Origin: Candidatus Melainabacteria bacterium
GTDB taxonomy: Bacteria; Cyanobacteriota; Vampirovibrionia; Gastranaerophilales; Gastranaerophilaceae
Assembly: GCA_022009935.1 (NCBI GenBank)
Contig: CP091731.1
Location: forward strand, 620,001 to 684,000
Length of the DNA: 64,000 bases
Direction: 5' to 3'
The notes under the pieces were generated by a model. It was given only the letters and a program-made list of their open reading frames with translations. It did not search any database and was not told the DNA's origin. Shown in pieces: positions 51,606-61,729 of the stretch; the first letter of the stretch is position 1, and every line of letters begins with the position of its first letter. The position numbers and the translations under genes were made by a program.

Positions 51606-51780
51606 CAAACTTTCAAGTTTCTGCATAACCTTTATTTATAGAAATCAATATCTTACGATATATAAATAACCAACAGGCTAAGGTTAATTTTTTGTTCAAT
51701 AAAAAGAGACACATTTCCCACTTTAAATTCAAGTTCTTTAACGTCCTTAGAACAACATTATTATTACTTAAATTGCATGG
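51606..51780 (-). pseudogene. Degenerate umuC fragment
   Basis: The plus-strand text AACTTTCAAGTTTCTGCATA, AATCAATATC, AAATTCAAGTTCTTTAACGT, CCTTAGAACAA and ATTATTATTACTTAA aligns in order with 50747-50920 inside the umuC gene (AACTTTCAATTTTCTGCATA and so on), with many substitutions and small deletions. All frames are broken. The rest of the 51454-52124 stretch shows nothing coding. It is a decayed partial duplication of umuC or remnant of a second copy. Confidence 0.8.
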
Positions 51781-52124
51781 TAGTCTTGTGGATAAAGAGA
51801 ATAGTCTGCATAATCAAAAGAATCTCTTAAAGAAGGGGGCAAATCTAATGGGTGATTGCATTTAGCAAAATAATATATTTACAAGCTTTTATATTTTTAA
51901 GCTCTAAAATTAAAATATAAGTGCAGAAACTACAATACAAGTTATAATAACAAAAAAGTATTTTCTTGTCAAGATTTTGTTCTAGTTTACCATATATTAA
52001 ACTAAGCACATTTTTATTTTGTAATTATATTTATAATTGTTACATCGTTACGCTAAATTTATATATTTGTTCCTTTCATTCTCACTATTACAAAATCCGA
52101 CTTATCTATAAAACTCTTGCTTAT

Positions 52125-55100
52125 TTATATCGATTTTGGAACATAGTAGTGTTTATCTGAATAAAATGCTGCAGCATTATCTTCTAATGATAGATATGGC
52201 AAAACATTTCCTTTTTTAAACAAAGTGTTGCTATTTTGTGGGTTTGCTGCAAGCTCATCATCATAATGGCTCCAACTATGCCTATATGTGCCTAAAGTGC
52301 TTTTTATTATAAAGTTTTCTTTATTTGAATCAGGATTTTGTGCTTCATCAAAAAATAGACTTAATAAATCATCATATTGCCAGCCACCATCATTATATTC
52401 TCTTAACGCATAAGAAATCGGATCTTGAGAATCTGTCAATGGTTTTATAGATGTTCCTCTGAATGCATAGGTGTTTTCTTTTTTTAATTGTTCTTTTAAA
52501 TAATCTTCATTTGCTATAATATTTTGATTAAAAATACCGTATGTATCTGCTGAAATATCTGCTTTTGTATTTTCTCGTGTTCTGTTTAATGCCGCAAGAA
52601 GAGATAAACAAGCCATAGCCGGTGAAATATGTTCTTCATTTATTGTTGTAGTTGCTTTTTTCAACAATATCTTTTGGAAATGTTACTTTATTGCCATTTT
52701 TTAACGTAATCGAAACGTCACCATTTTTATCCATTGAAAACCGGCTCATTATAAATAATTTTAATTTCGGGTCGTAATTAAACTCTTTAAGTTCTGATAT
52801 AAGCCAACAGTTTCCAAATGCTTGATTGCCGTTTGGCCTTTGTTCACCAAAAAGATATTCAATTTGTTTTTGCTCTAAATCAGTTTTAATTCGTTGATTT
52901 GTTCCTTGATAACCAAGATATCGTTGTCCACTTTCTTCAAAAACTTCACATTTGTCTGTTGTTCTTGGTATGCGATAATCGTGTGGTATTTTTGTATACC
53001 AATCGTACACAGCTTTATTTTCATATTGTTTTAAAACAGGGCGAATTGTTAAAAGTTTTTCGTTATTACATTTGTTGTCATTCGTTAAAAGTCCTTGTAG
53101 AGGAGTTTTTTTTGTTTCTTTTTGGGGGCAAATAGATCTTAAAAATTCATTGCGCTTATCCAAAGGCATTTGCTTTAATGCAATAACGGCTAAGTTATAA
53201 ACACCGTCATCATAAATATCCCTATTATCTTCAGGTGTTAATATTTTAGCATTATCCTTTATAACATTTGCCAAGCCCTCCCAATTATCGTTGTATAATC
53301 CACGACTTATTTTTAAATCAAGGAAATATTCCAGTTTAAATTGTTTATTTTCATTTTTAGTATCTTGCAATAACATAGCTTCATCAATACTTTTTAGTTG
53401 GTCATTTGTTAAAGATGACAAGTTTTGTGCAACAGTTATTTTCTGGTCTAAGATTAAATTTTTAATTTTATCTAAAACTTCTTTAAGTTCTTCAGGCTCC
53501 ATAAATCCATTTTTAATAAGAGTATTTACTAATTTGTATTTATATTTCAAAACCTCCTTGTCATCGCTAGGCTTTTTCAATAAATTGATTAGAATATTTT
53601 TATCATCTTTATTTAGCATTTTTTTTCTAATAGCAAAGTTTGCTAAAAAGGATTGCTGTATCAAAGCACCATTGTCATTACTAGGATTTTTCAAAAAGCT
53701 TTTAACGCAACTTTAACAAATGTTAAGTTGTCAGAAGAAGATCTTGCGCAATCTAATTTATTATTTATAACCCCACACTGTGTATTTCTAATATCTTTAT
53801 CATCACTTGGAGAAAATAATTTTTGAAATATTTCATCATCTGCTTTTATAGCTTCTGCTAAATAGCATTGATATTCCAAAACTTGTATGTCATTACTAGG
53901 ATTTTCCAAAAACTTGGTTATAATCTCTTTATCAATCGGTTCTTCTGCATTTAATATACCTTTTTCAACAGCAGTTTTTGCTAAATCGTATTGAGCTCTT
54001 AAAATATTTTGGTCATTACTGGGCTTTTTCAATAACTTGGTTATAATCTCTTTATCTTCTGCTTTCAATATACCTTTTGTAACAGCAGTTTGTGTAAAGT
54101 CGTATTGCTTTTTAAGAAGGTCATAATTCATGTTATCATCTTTCGCCAAAAATTTTAGCAAAGCAGCTTTGGCAAAAGCTTTTTGAGAATCGTCAGAGTC
54201 AGCGTTTATTTTATTCTTTAACATATCACGCATAAAGCTTTTCTGAGTAAATCTAATCCAATCATTATCACTTGGAGAAAATAATTTTTCAAATATTTCA
54301 TCATCTGCATCTATTATTTGATTTTCAAAAGCAGTTTTTGCTAAATCGCATTGAGCCTCAAAAATATTATCGTCTTCGCTAGGAGTTTGCAAAAAAACAT
54401 CTAATGCAACTTTAAGCGAGTTTTTGTTGATGTCCAGTACTCCAGCAAATAACTTTAAGGAATCTAACTCGTTTTTTAGAACGCTATATTGTGTTTCTCT
54501 AGTAATGTCATCCTCACTTGGAGAAAATAAATTTTGCAATGTTTTATCATCTGTGTTCAGTATTTTTTTTCAATAGCCTTGGATGCAAGATTGTATTGAA
54601 ATACAAAAACATCTTTGTCATTACTTGGATTTTTCAAAAACGCTTCTAATGCAATAGTTATTGTGTTTTGAGCGCTATTGTTTTGAGTGCTATCGTTTTT
54701 AAAGTTATCAAGCAAATCGAATATCCAGCCAACCTGCCTCAATGTAAGGTCGCTATCGTCATTTGGAGTGAAAAATTGTTCTAACCTACTTTTTTTGTAT
54801 CAGGGTTAGTTTCTCGTATGATATTTTCATATTCCGTTACAAATGCATCCTCCACTGGTGGCGGTGGTGGTGGCAGAGTAATATCCACTGGTGGCAATGG
54901 TGGTGGCGGAATAATATTCACCGGCAATGGCGGTGGTGGTGGCGGAGGAACATTATCCACTTGTGGCAATGGCGGTGGCGGAGGAAAATCAACATCATCC
55001 ACTGGTGATGGTGGTGGCGGAATAATATTCACCGGCAATGGCGGTGGCGGTGGAAAATCAACATCATTCACTGGTGATGGTGGTGGCAGAGTAATATCCA

Positions 55101-55530
55101 CTGGTGGCAATGGTGGTGGCGGAATAATATTCACCGGCAATGGCGGTGGCGGTGGAATAATATTCACCGGCAATGGCGGTGGCGGTGGAAAATCAACATC
55201 ATCCACCGGTGATGGTGGTGGCGGAGGAATAATATCATTATTCATTACCTCAGCAGTTTCATTTATAACTTCTTGGTTTGAGCTGGTTTCACCGTCTATT
55301 GCTTCTGAAGTGTCAGAACCTTCACCTGCTGTTTCTTCGCGTCGAGTTTGTTGATACCCAATAGCCCCCAAAATCATACTTGCCATTCCCTGAGATGCTT
55401 CCGTGGATGCAACTTCTGTTTGTTGAGGACGAGGCTTAATACTTTCAACTAAATCTGTTTCTTTTTTTGTAAATGCGCCTGCAGTTGTTGTTATCATTGA
55501 ATTAACAACTTTACCAGATGAATATTCCAT
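52125..55530 (-). CDS. Giant proline-repeat / P-S-x-D-repeat protein with calpain-like C-terminus
   Basis: About 1,135 residues after repairing breaks near 54780, 54560, 53700 and 52660; AAGGAG precedes the ATG at 55530. Residues 1-100 are polar without a signal peptide (MEYSSGKVVNSMITTT). Residues 102-226 hold eleven proline blocks such as VDFPPPPPLP, VNIIPPPPLPP and VDITLPPPSP. Residues about 245-640 hold ten or eleven helical repeats of pattern L-x-x-P-S-[N/D/E]-D-x-Q (LKNPSNDKDVFVFQ, LFSPSEDDITRETQ). The C-terminal 450 residues include GNQAFGNCWLISELKEF, which matches the calpain catalytic-cysteine motif QxxGxCWxxS, and later TLGTYRHSWSHYDDE with a candidate histidine. A host-directed effector or surface protein is inferred. 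The protease call is from one motif. Confidence 0.75.
54853..55227 (-). repeat. Tandem proline-block coding repeats
   Basis: Eleven degenerate units of 30-39 bp (for example GGCGGTGGCGGTGG with AATAATATTCACCGG) encode PPPPPLP-VNII, DFPPPPPLP and PPPPLPP-VDITL. The block is much richer in GC than its surroundings because proline codons are GC-rich. The opposite strand is an open glycine frame, an artefact of the repeat. Confidence 0.9.
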
Positions 55531-55609
55531 AAAGCTCTCCTTGTAAATACTACATGCTATGTATAATATTATAAAGTGATTTTTACGAATGTAATTTCAA
55601 AAAAAGATA

Positions 55610-55622
55610 TTTTGTTACAAAA
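55610..55622 (-). promoter_or_regulatory. TTTTGTAACAAAA palindromic element, copy 6
   Basis: Exact 13-bp palindrome 79 bp upstream of the proline-repeat protein start. A TATAAT lies about 50 bp nearer the gene (55565-55570 region), so the element would sit upstream of the promoter core. Confidence 0.5.
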
Positions 55623-55644
55623 GTTTACAAAAAAAGCTAAGATG

Positions 55645-55893
55645 AAATCTGATTAGAAGTGGAACACCTTGATGTTAAAATATAAATAATAAGTCAAGGT
55701 GGTTATCAATAAATATAAACAATTAAATTTAGAAGAACAGGTAACAATCAAAGTGTTATTACAACAAAGTAAATCAAACTGTTATATAGGTTTAACAATT
55801 GGAAAAACTTCATTAACAATAGAAGCATGAAAGTACTTGGATTGAAATCGCCTAATCAAATTTTTATTAGTGTTGCACTTTAATTCTGAATCT
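55645..55893 (+). mobile_element. IS30-family remnant with both inverted repeats
   Basis: The left end (ATCTGATTAGAAGTGGAACACC, about 55647-55668) and right end (TGTTGCACTTTAATTCTGAA, 55871-55890) are imperfect inverted repeats of the IS30 type. Inside is a transposase frame deleted in its middle, so the element is about 250 bp and cannot move by itself. It sits between the proline-repeat gene and tRNA-Arg. Confidence 0.7.
55699..55883 (+). pseudogene. IS30-type transposase, internally deleted
   Basis: The N-terminal 44 codons from GTG at 55699 (INKYKQLNLEEQVTIKVLLQQ, TIGKTSLTIE) match the IS30 helix-turn-helix start (YKQLTLEER pattern). After a stop, the frame resumes with KVLGLKSPNQIFISVAL, the usual IS30 C-terminus. 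The whole DDE catalytic core is absent. Confidence 0.75.
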
Positions 55894-55998
55894 ATCACTG
55901 AGTTTAAAAAGAAACAAACAAAACATCAAGATATTATTATATAACTCATTTTAAGTCCATTAAAATTTTTGCAGCTTTCACAATTTTTGCACAAAAAA

Positions 55999-56072
55999 TA
56001 CCCCGGATGCGATTCGAACGCATGACCTACCGCTTAGAAGGCGGTTGCTCTATCCAACTGAGCTACCGAGGC
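55999..56072 (-). tRNA. tRNA-Arg (anticodon TCT)
   Basis: Reading the minus strand from 56072: acceptor GCCTCGG, D-arm AGCTCAGTTGGATAGAGC, anticodon stem-loop CCGCCTTCTAAGCGG with TCT, T-arm TGCGTTCGAATCGCA, and closing CCGGGGT plus discriminator A. The CCA end is not encoded; a T-run follows. It decodes AGA/AGG, the common arginine codons in this AT-rich genome. Confidence 0.95.
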
Positions 56073-56121
56073 TTAACACAATAATAATATCTATGACATT
56101 ATTTTTTGTTCAATATAAAAT

Positions 56122-57172
56122 TTAAAACTGTTTTAAGAAACGAATATCGTTATTATAGAATAAACGGATATCATCAATAGCCCATTTCAACATTGCCAAA
56201 CGTTCAACCCCATGCCAAATGCAAAGCCTGAATATTCATTAGGGTCAATATTCATATTTTTAAGAACATTTGGGTCGACCATACCTGCTCCTAAAACTTC
56301 AAGCCATCCCAAACCTGAACATACACGACAGCCTTTGCCATGACACATTATGCATTCAACATCCACTTCTGCTGATGGTTCGGTAAATGGGAAAAAGCTA
56401 TTTCTGAAACGTGTTTTTCGATTACCGCCAAAATATAACCTAATAAATTCATTTAATGTTCCTTTTAAATCTCCAAAAGTTATATTTTTATCAATTAACA
56501 GACCTTCAATTTGGTGGAATAAATTATTTTTTTCTTGCACTCACGGCTTCTGAACGATAAACTCGTCCCGGAGAAATAATTTTTATTGGAGGACGTTTAT
56601 TTATCATTGCTCGTATTTGAGAATTTGATGTTTGACTTCTCAATACTACATTTTTACCTACATTGGTATAAAAAGTATCTTGCATATCCCTTGCAGGGTG
56701 GTCTTTTGGTACATTTAGCATATCAAAGTTAAAATACTCAGTTTCAACTTCGGGTGAATCCTCTGTTTTGACCAAACTGTAGCCCATTTTTTCAAATATT
56801 GTTGTTATTTCATCTATTGTTTGTGTTAATGGATGTAACTTGCCATAATTACGACCTGTTCCCGGCAAAGTGATGTCTATATATTCCTCCTCAAGCTTTT
56901 TGTTTAAATCCCTTGTATACAACCGGTCATACTTTGTTTTTAATTCAACTTCAATTGCATTTGACACTTTATTAGCTAAAGGACCAATAATTCTTTTTTT
57001 CTTCATTACTTAAGTTTTTTAAATTCTTCTTTATATTTGTTAATTCGGAATTACGGCTTAAATAGCGAATGCGTATTTCGTCGATTTCTGATAATTCATT
57101 TGCATTATTTATTTCATTTTGTGCATTTAACAACAATTCATTTAAAACTTTTTCCATCTTTTTTAATTCCAT
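56122..57172 (-). CDS. pheS: Phenylalanyl-tRNA synthetase alpha subunit
   Basis: About 350 residues with breaks near 57000, 56535 and 56190. It charges tRNA-Phe as a heterotetramer with PheT. An N-terminal coiled coil (ELSEIDEIRIRYLSR) is followed by the class II core: GKLHPLTQTIDEITTIFEKMG, DMLNVPKDHPARDMQDTFY, VVLRSQTSNSQIRAM, GRVYRSEAVSA, HQIEGLLIDKNITFGDLKG, SFFPFTEPSAEVDVECIMC and AFGMGVERLAML. Cysteines in CIMCHGKGCRVCSGLGW form a zinc site. pheT is not adjacent; the next gene downstream on this strand is the tRNA. Confidence 0.93.
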
Positions 57173-57221
57173 AATTATCTCTTATTTTATTATAAATGAA
57201 AAAAAGTTTATTTATGCATAC

Positions 57222-57996
57222 TTATTTTAATCTAAATTTTAATAAAAAAACTTTAACACCTGACCCCATTCCATAGTTTTTATTTTGAAATCCTCTAAAA
57301 CCGGTTCCTTGCATATATCTTTGAGCTCCATAATTTGCATCATAATAGTTAAAAGGATTATAAACAGGTGGGGTAAAACCTGTCATACGCATAGGATTAA
57401 ACATATTACCAATTATATTTTTAAAATTACTTGCTAAATTTTGATGATAGTTTCCATTGTAATTCATGTCATATCCGTTTGTGTAATAATTATTTTGATT
57501 ACACTGATTGTTATAATATTGGTTTTGCGGTTGTTGTTGACTATTTATAGCCAATTCTAAATTTTTAAAACGATTATTTAAATTTCCGTTTTGAATAGTT
57601 CCAAAAATATTAGTTTCAAGCCTTTGTATACGCACTTCTGGCGGGTCTTTTTTGTATGCTGTTCTGAAACACAACAATTCCATTTTGCTCAATTGAGATG
57701 GTGAAATATTTCCATAAAAATTCCCTGTTTTCCATATTGCCAATTACATTGTCAACACGCGAAGCCAGATCCATATTTTCAAATGTTTTTCTAAAAAGTT
57801 TTCTTTCAATACGATTTAAACGATTATAAACTGTTTCTTGTTGAAAATTTGTGTTAAACAACGTATTTTCAATTAATGTAAGTTTCGGGTAATCATTGTT
57901 TAGACTATTCTCAACATTATAAAAACCATTTTGATTATTATAATTTTGGTATCCATTCGGTTCAAATGTTTTGAATGTATAAGCTTTTTGTTTCAT
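57222..57996 (-). CDS. Hypothetical protein with tandem R-L-x-R-L-E repeats
   Basis: About 258 residues with breaks near 57735 and 57260. The N-terminus is Asn/Tyr-rich (NGYQNYNNQNGFYNVEN). Two related segments follow: LTLIENTLFNTNFQQETVY then NRLNRIERKLFRKTFENMDL, and LSKMELLCFRTAYKKDPPEV then RIQRLETNIFGTIQNGNLNN. The pattern E-x-x-x-F-x(3)-Y/F-x(5)-R-L-x-R-L-E-x-x-x-F-G recurs in cyanobacterial-lineage hypothetical proteins. The C-terminal half is low-complexity Asn/Gln/Tyr/Gly (QNKNYGMGSG). No signal peptide. It ends 49 bp before pheS on the same strand. Unknown function, possibly a scaffold. Confidence 0.6.
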
Positions 57997-58179
57997 TTAC
58001 ATTTGATAAAAATAAAATAATAAATAAATTTAATAAAATAAAAATCCTCATATTGTGACTTTATAAAGTTTTAGGAAAAAAAACATTAGCCATAAGAATA
58101 TATAATAAAGAGGAAGCTTTTTCTTTATAAATATTGTGTTAAAATATAATAAAATATAAAAGTAATTGGAGATATATAC

Positions 58180-60781
58180 ATGAAGAGGATAATTCTTGCT
58201 TTATTTGTTTTATTTTTAAATATTAATATAGCGTTTTGTGCCGATTTTACAACATTTAAGCTTGAAAATGGTCACACATTTATAATAAAACCTATTCACA
58301 CAAATCCTATTGTAACAATAGATACTTGGGTAAAAACCGGCTCAATAAATGAAGATGATAAAAACAATGGCATTGCACATTTTTTGGAACATATGTTTTT
58401 AAAGGCTCAAAAAATTATCAAGCCGGTGAATTTGATAGAATTTTAGAATCAAAAGGTGCAGTTATTAATGCTGCAACAAGCAAGGATTATACTCATTTTT
58501 ACATCACAATTCCTTCAAAAGATTTTGAGCTGGCTTTAAAAATGCATGAAGACATGCTTTTTAAATCCGCTTTTTCCACGTCACGAATTGGAAAAAGAAC
58601 GTAAAGTCGTTATTGAAGAAATATCTCGCGGACTTGATAATCCACAAAATATTTTATATAAAAATTTTAATTCGGGATTTTATAAAACACATCCATATCG
58701 TTATGATGTAATAGGTAAAAAAGAAATTATCGAAAAAGTGACACAAGAGGAAATGTTTGATTTTTACAATAAATGGTATGTGCCACAGAATATGACAACT
58801 GTCATTGTCGGTGATATTGATGAAAAGAAAATTATTGATTTACTAAAATCAACTTTTAATAAAAAATATCTGATAAATATTACCCAAGAACCTACAAAGT
58901 TGATAATTCTCCAAAGACTCCAATTGTTATAAATAAAGAACTTGATGTACAAACAGGGTATTATATTTTAGGCTTTAAAGGTACTAAACCTACAAACAAT
59001 GATAGTTATGCTCTTGATGTTTTGTCTGTTATTTTAGGCGATGGAAGAAGTTCTATACTATATCAAAATGTAAAGGAACAAAAACAACTTGCCAATTCAA
59101 TCACATCAAGAAATTCATCATCTAAAGATGACGGTTTATTTTTAATTTATGCAACTTTTGACAAAGAAAAAACTAAACAAACTTGATGCTTCAATTAAAA
59201 ATGAAATTGAAAATATAAAAAAAAATAAATGTATCAAATGAAATTTTAAATCGAGCAAAAAAAATTATTGAAAAAGATGTTTTTTATTCACGTGAATCAG
59301 TTTCAAATATTGCAAACGAACTTGGGTATATTTCTGTAGTGACGAATGATTTGTCATTGTATTCAAATTACATAGATGATATTAAAAAAGTGACATCAAA
59401 TGATATAAAACGTGTAGCAAATAAGTATTTGGACTTAAATAAAAGCGTAACCTCCATAATTGTTCCAAAAGACAGCTGTAAAAATGAGCATCCGTTTCTA
59501 ATATCAAAAATAAAAATGACAAAAATATTCAAGCCAAATTAATTAAAAAAGTTGACACAGTGAGCAAATACGAATTGCCAAATGGAAGTATATTATTAAT
59601 AAACCAAAACACAAGCAACGACATTGTTGCAATCCAAATTATGGACGCAGGCGGAGTTTTCACAGAGCAAATCCCCGGAGTCGGAAACATTTTGGCTAAT
59701 TCTTTGATGAAAGGAACAAAGAATTATAACTATCTTGAACTTTCACAAATAATGGAGGAAAACGGCATCACTATATTACCGTCAATAACTTCTGATACCT
59801 TTACAATTTCAGTTCAGACTACAAAAAATGAATTGAATAAAACATTTGAACTCTTGGATGAGGTTATAAATAATCCTAAATTTGATATTTTTGAAATAGA
59901 AAAAATAAAAAGAGAACTACTAACATCAATAAAAACACAGCGCGACACACCATCAAGCGTTATGTTTGAAGAATTTAAAAATGCAATATGGAAAAATACA
60001 CCATACAACAACACAGGAAAAGTTCTTGAAAAAACACTGAACAAAATAAGTACAAATGATGTAATAAATTATTATAACAAACTATTTTATCCCAAAAACC
60101 TTGTAATTTCAGTGAATGGCAATGTTGATGAAAAAAACTTGCATTGATTATTTTACAAAACTTTTTGAAAATAAAAAGGGAGAAAAAATCAATTTAAAAA
60201 ATTATAATAACATTTTCGCAAGACCAATTCAAAAAACGTGCATAAACACTAAAAAAGACACAAATACAAGCTGGATTGCTATAGGTTGGAAAACAGATGG
60301 AGTAACTAACCAAAAAAGATTGGGCAACTCTTCAAGTGATAAACTCAATTTTAGGCAACGGAATGAGTTCTCGTCTTTTTGTTAATCTGCGAGATGCTCA
60401 AGGACTTGCCTATCAAATCGGCTCAACTTATCTTGCAAATTTAAACAGCGGACTTTTTGCGGTTTATATTGGAACAAAACCACAAACTTTAGAACACTCA
60501 AAAAATGAGTTATTAAGAGAAGTTGAAAAAATTAAAACAGAATTTGTTTTGGACAAAGAATTAAATGAAGCAAAAGAAAAAATCATTGGAAATTATATTA
60601 TTTCACTTGAAACAAATGGTAAAAAAGCTGCAACTTTAGCTTGGTTTGAAACTTCAGGTCGCAGCTTTGAATTTGATAAAAAGTATGTTGAATTAATAAA
60701 CTCTGTTTGCGCAAAAGATATAATTTTAATTGCAAATAAATATTTTAATGACAATATGGTTATATCAATTGTCGGAAAGTA
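58180..60781 (+). CDS. Secreted M16 metallopeptidase, two fused M16 units
   Basis: About 867 residues with breaks near 58407, 58555, 58893, 59180, 59220, 59505, 60140 and 60330. Signal peptide MKRIILALFVLFLNINIAFCA. Unit 1 has the inverted zinc motif HFLEHMFFKG, ESKGAVINAATSKDYTHFYI and the distal glutamate region KVVIEEISRGLDNPQNI, then an R/Y-containing second half. Unit 2 begins SKYELPNGSILLINQ and lacks HxxEH (GVGNILANSLMKGTKN), as in inactive partner subunits; SSRLFVNLRDAQGLAYQIGS is typical of its C-terminal half. Both halves of the usual heterodimer are on one chain. A periplasmic peptide-degrading role is likely. Confidence 0.88.
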
Positions 60782-60783
60782 GC

Positions 60784-61651
60784 TTATTCTTTATTATCGG
60801 TATTTTTTAATTTATCTAACACCTTTAATTCATTTAAAACAAAATTATCCATTTTATTTAATTTTGATTCGCTTAGACGTGCATCATATATGTTAAAATG
60901 TCTACCCGTATTTTTTATTTATAAGCTCATTTATTACAATACAATAATTTTTAGCCGTAGCTCGGTTAATTTTTTTACCATCATGATTATTATCAAAATC
61001 AATAACTTTTTTTTGTAATTCTTTTACATTACTGCTTTTAATATTAAATTTTTTGCAAAAAGCAATAGTAACAAGAGCTTTTAATTCATTATTTGAAACA
61101 ACATATGTTTTTTTTCAGATTGATTTGCTATAATTTTAGGTGTTCCTTTATTTAATACCACTAAAAGATCTCGAGAGCTATTATCCAAATATTGAACTTG
61201 TTTTCCATTTAAAATTCTATTTAATTTATATGTATAAACTTGATCTTGTTGATTATTTTGTGGATGCTGTATTGCATCAGATGTATTAAAATTTTGCGAT
61301 TGTGATTGTGGCTTTGGTTGCAGTTGTGGCTGTGGCTGCGATTGTGATTGCGATTGTGATTGTGTTAATGATGGAGAATCTGAATCCGTAGTTAAATCAA
61401 TCACTTCAGGCACTCTTCTAGGTTGAATAAATGCATAACGTCTTTCAATAGATTGTCTTAATACATCTGCTCTAACTTTTTTAATAAAATTAAGAAAAAT
61501 ATTTGTACCCTTTGCAATTTCTTTTTGCTTTTTATCATAAGCATCTTGATTTGCTTTTTTTATAAAATTATAGAATTTTTTTTCCATCCTCAATAGTTTG
61601 TTGAGAATATCTTCTTCCATAAGTGTTTAAATTACTTCCAATATTATTCAT
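60784..61651 (-). CDS. Gln/Ser-rich hypothetical protein with VIDLT motif
   Basis: About 289 residues with breaks near 61580, 61115 and 60915; a GGAAGGGGAG site precedes the ATG at 61651 (MNNIGSNLNTYGRRYSQQTI). A basic helical N-terminal part (NFIKKVRADVLRQSIERRYA) leads to PRRVPEVIDLTTDSDSP, a Gln/Ser/Pro tract (QSQSQSQPQPQLQPKPQSQS) coded by a hexamer-like repeat, and a C-terminal part with TYKLNRILNGKQVQYLDN and DFDNNHDGKKINRATAKNY. EVIDLTTDSDS equals the eukaryotic SUMO-interaction consensus plus acidic stretch. There is no signal peptide or named domain. It converges with the M16 gene with a 2-bp gap. Confidence 0.65.
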
Positions 61652-61729
61652 ATACTCCCCTTCCTTTTTACATAAATCTTAAGCTATTACAAAAATAATG
61701 TTATCAAATCAATAAATAAAATCAACACT

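Noticed and set aside
54818..55354. Plus-strand glycine-rich open frame opposite the proline repeats
   Set aside because: It is the antisense of proline codons (CCN gives GGN), has no ribosome-binding site and its composition follows entirely from the repeat on the other strand.
61310..61375. Gln/Ser hexamer tract as a phase-variation repeat
   Set aside because: The unit is six bases and imperfect, so length changes keep the frame and would not switch expression.
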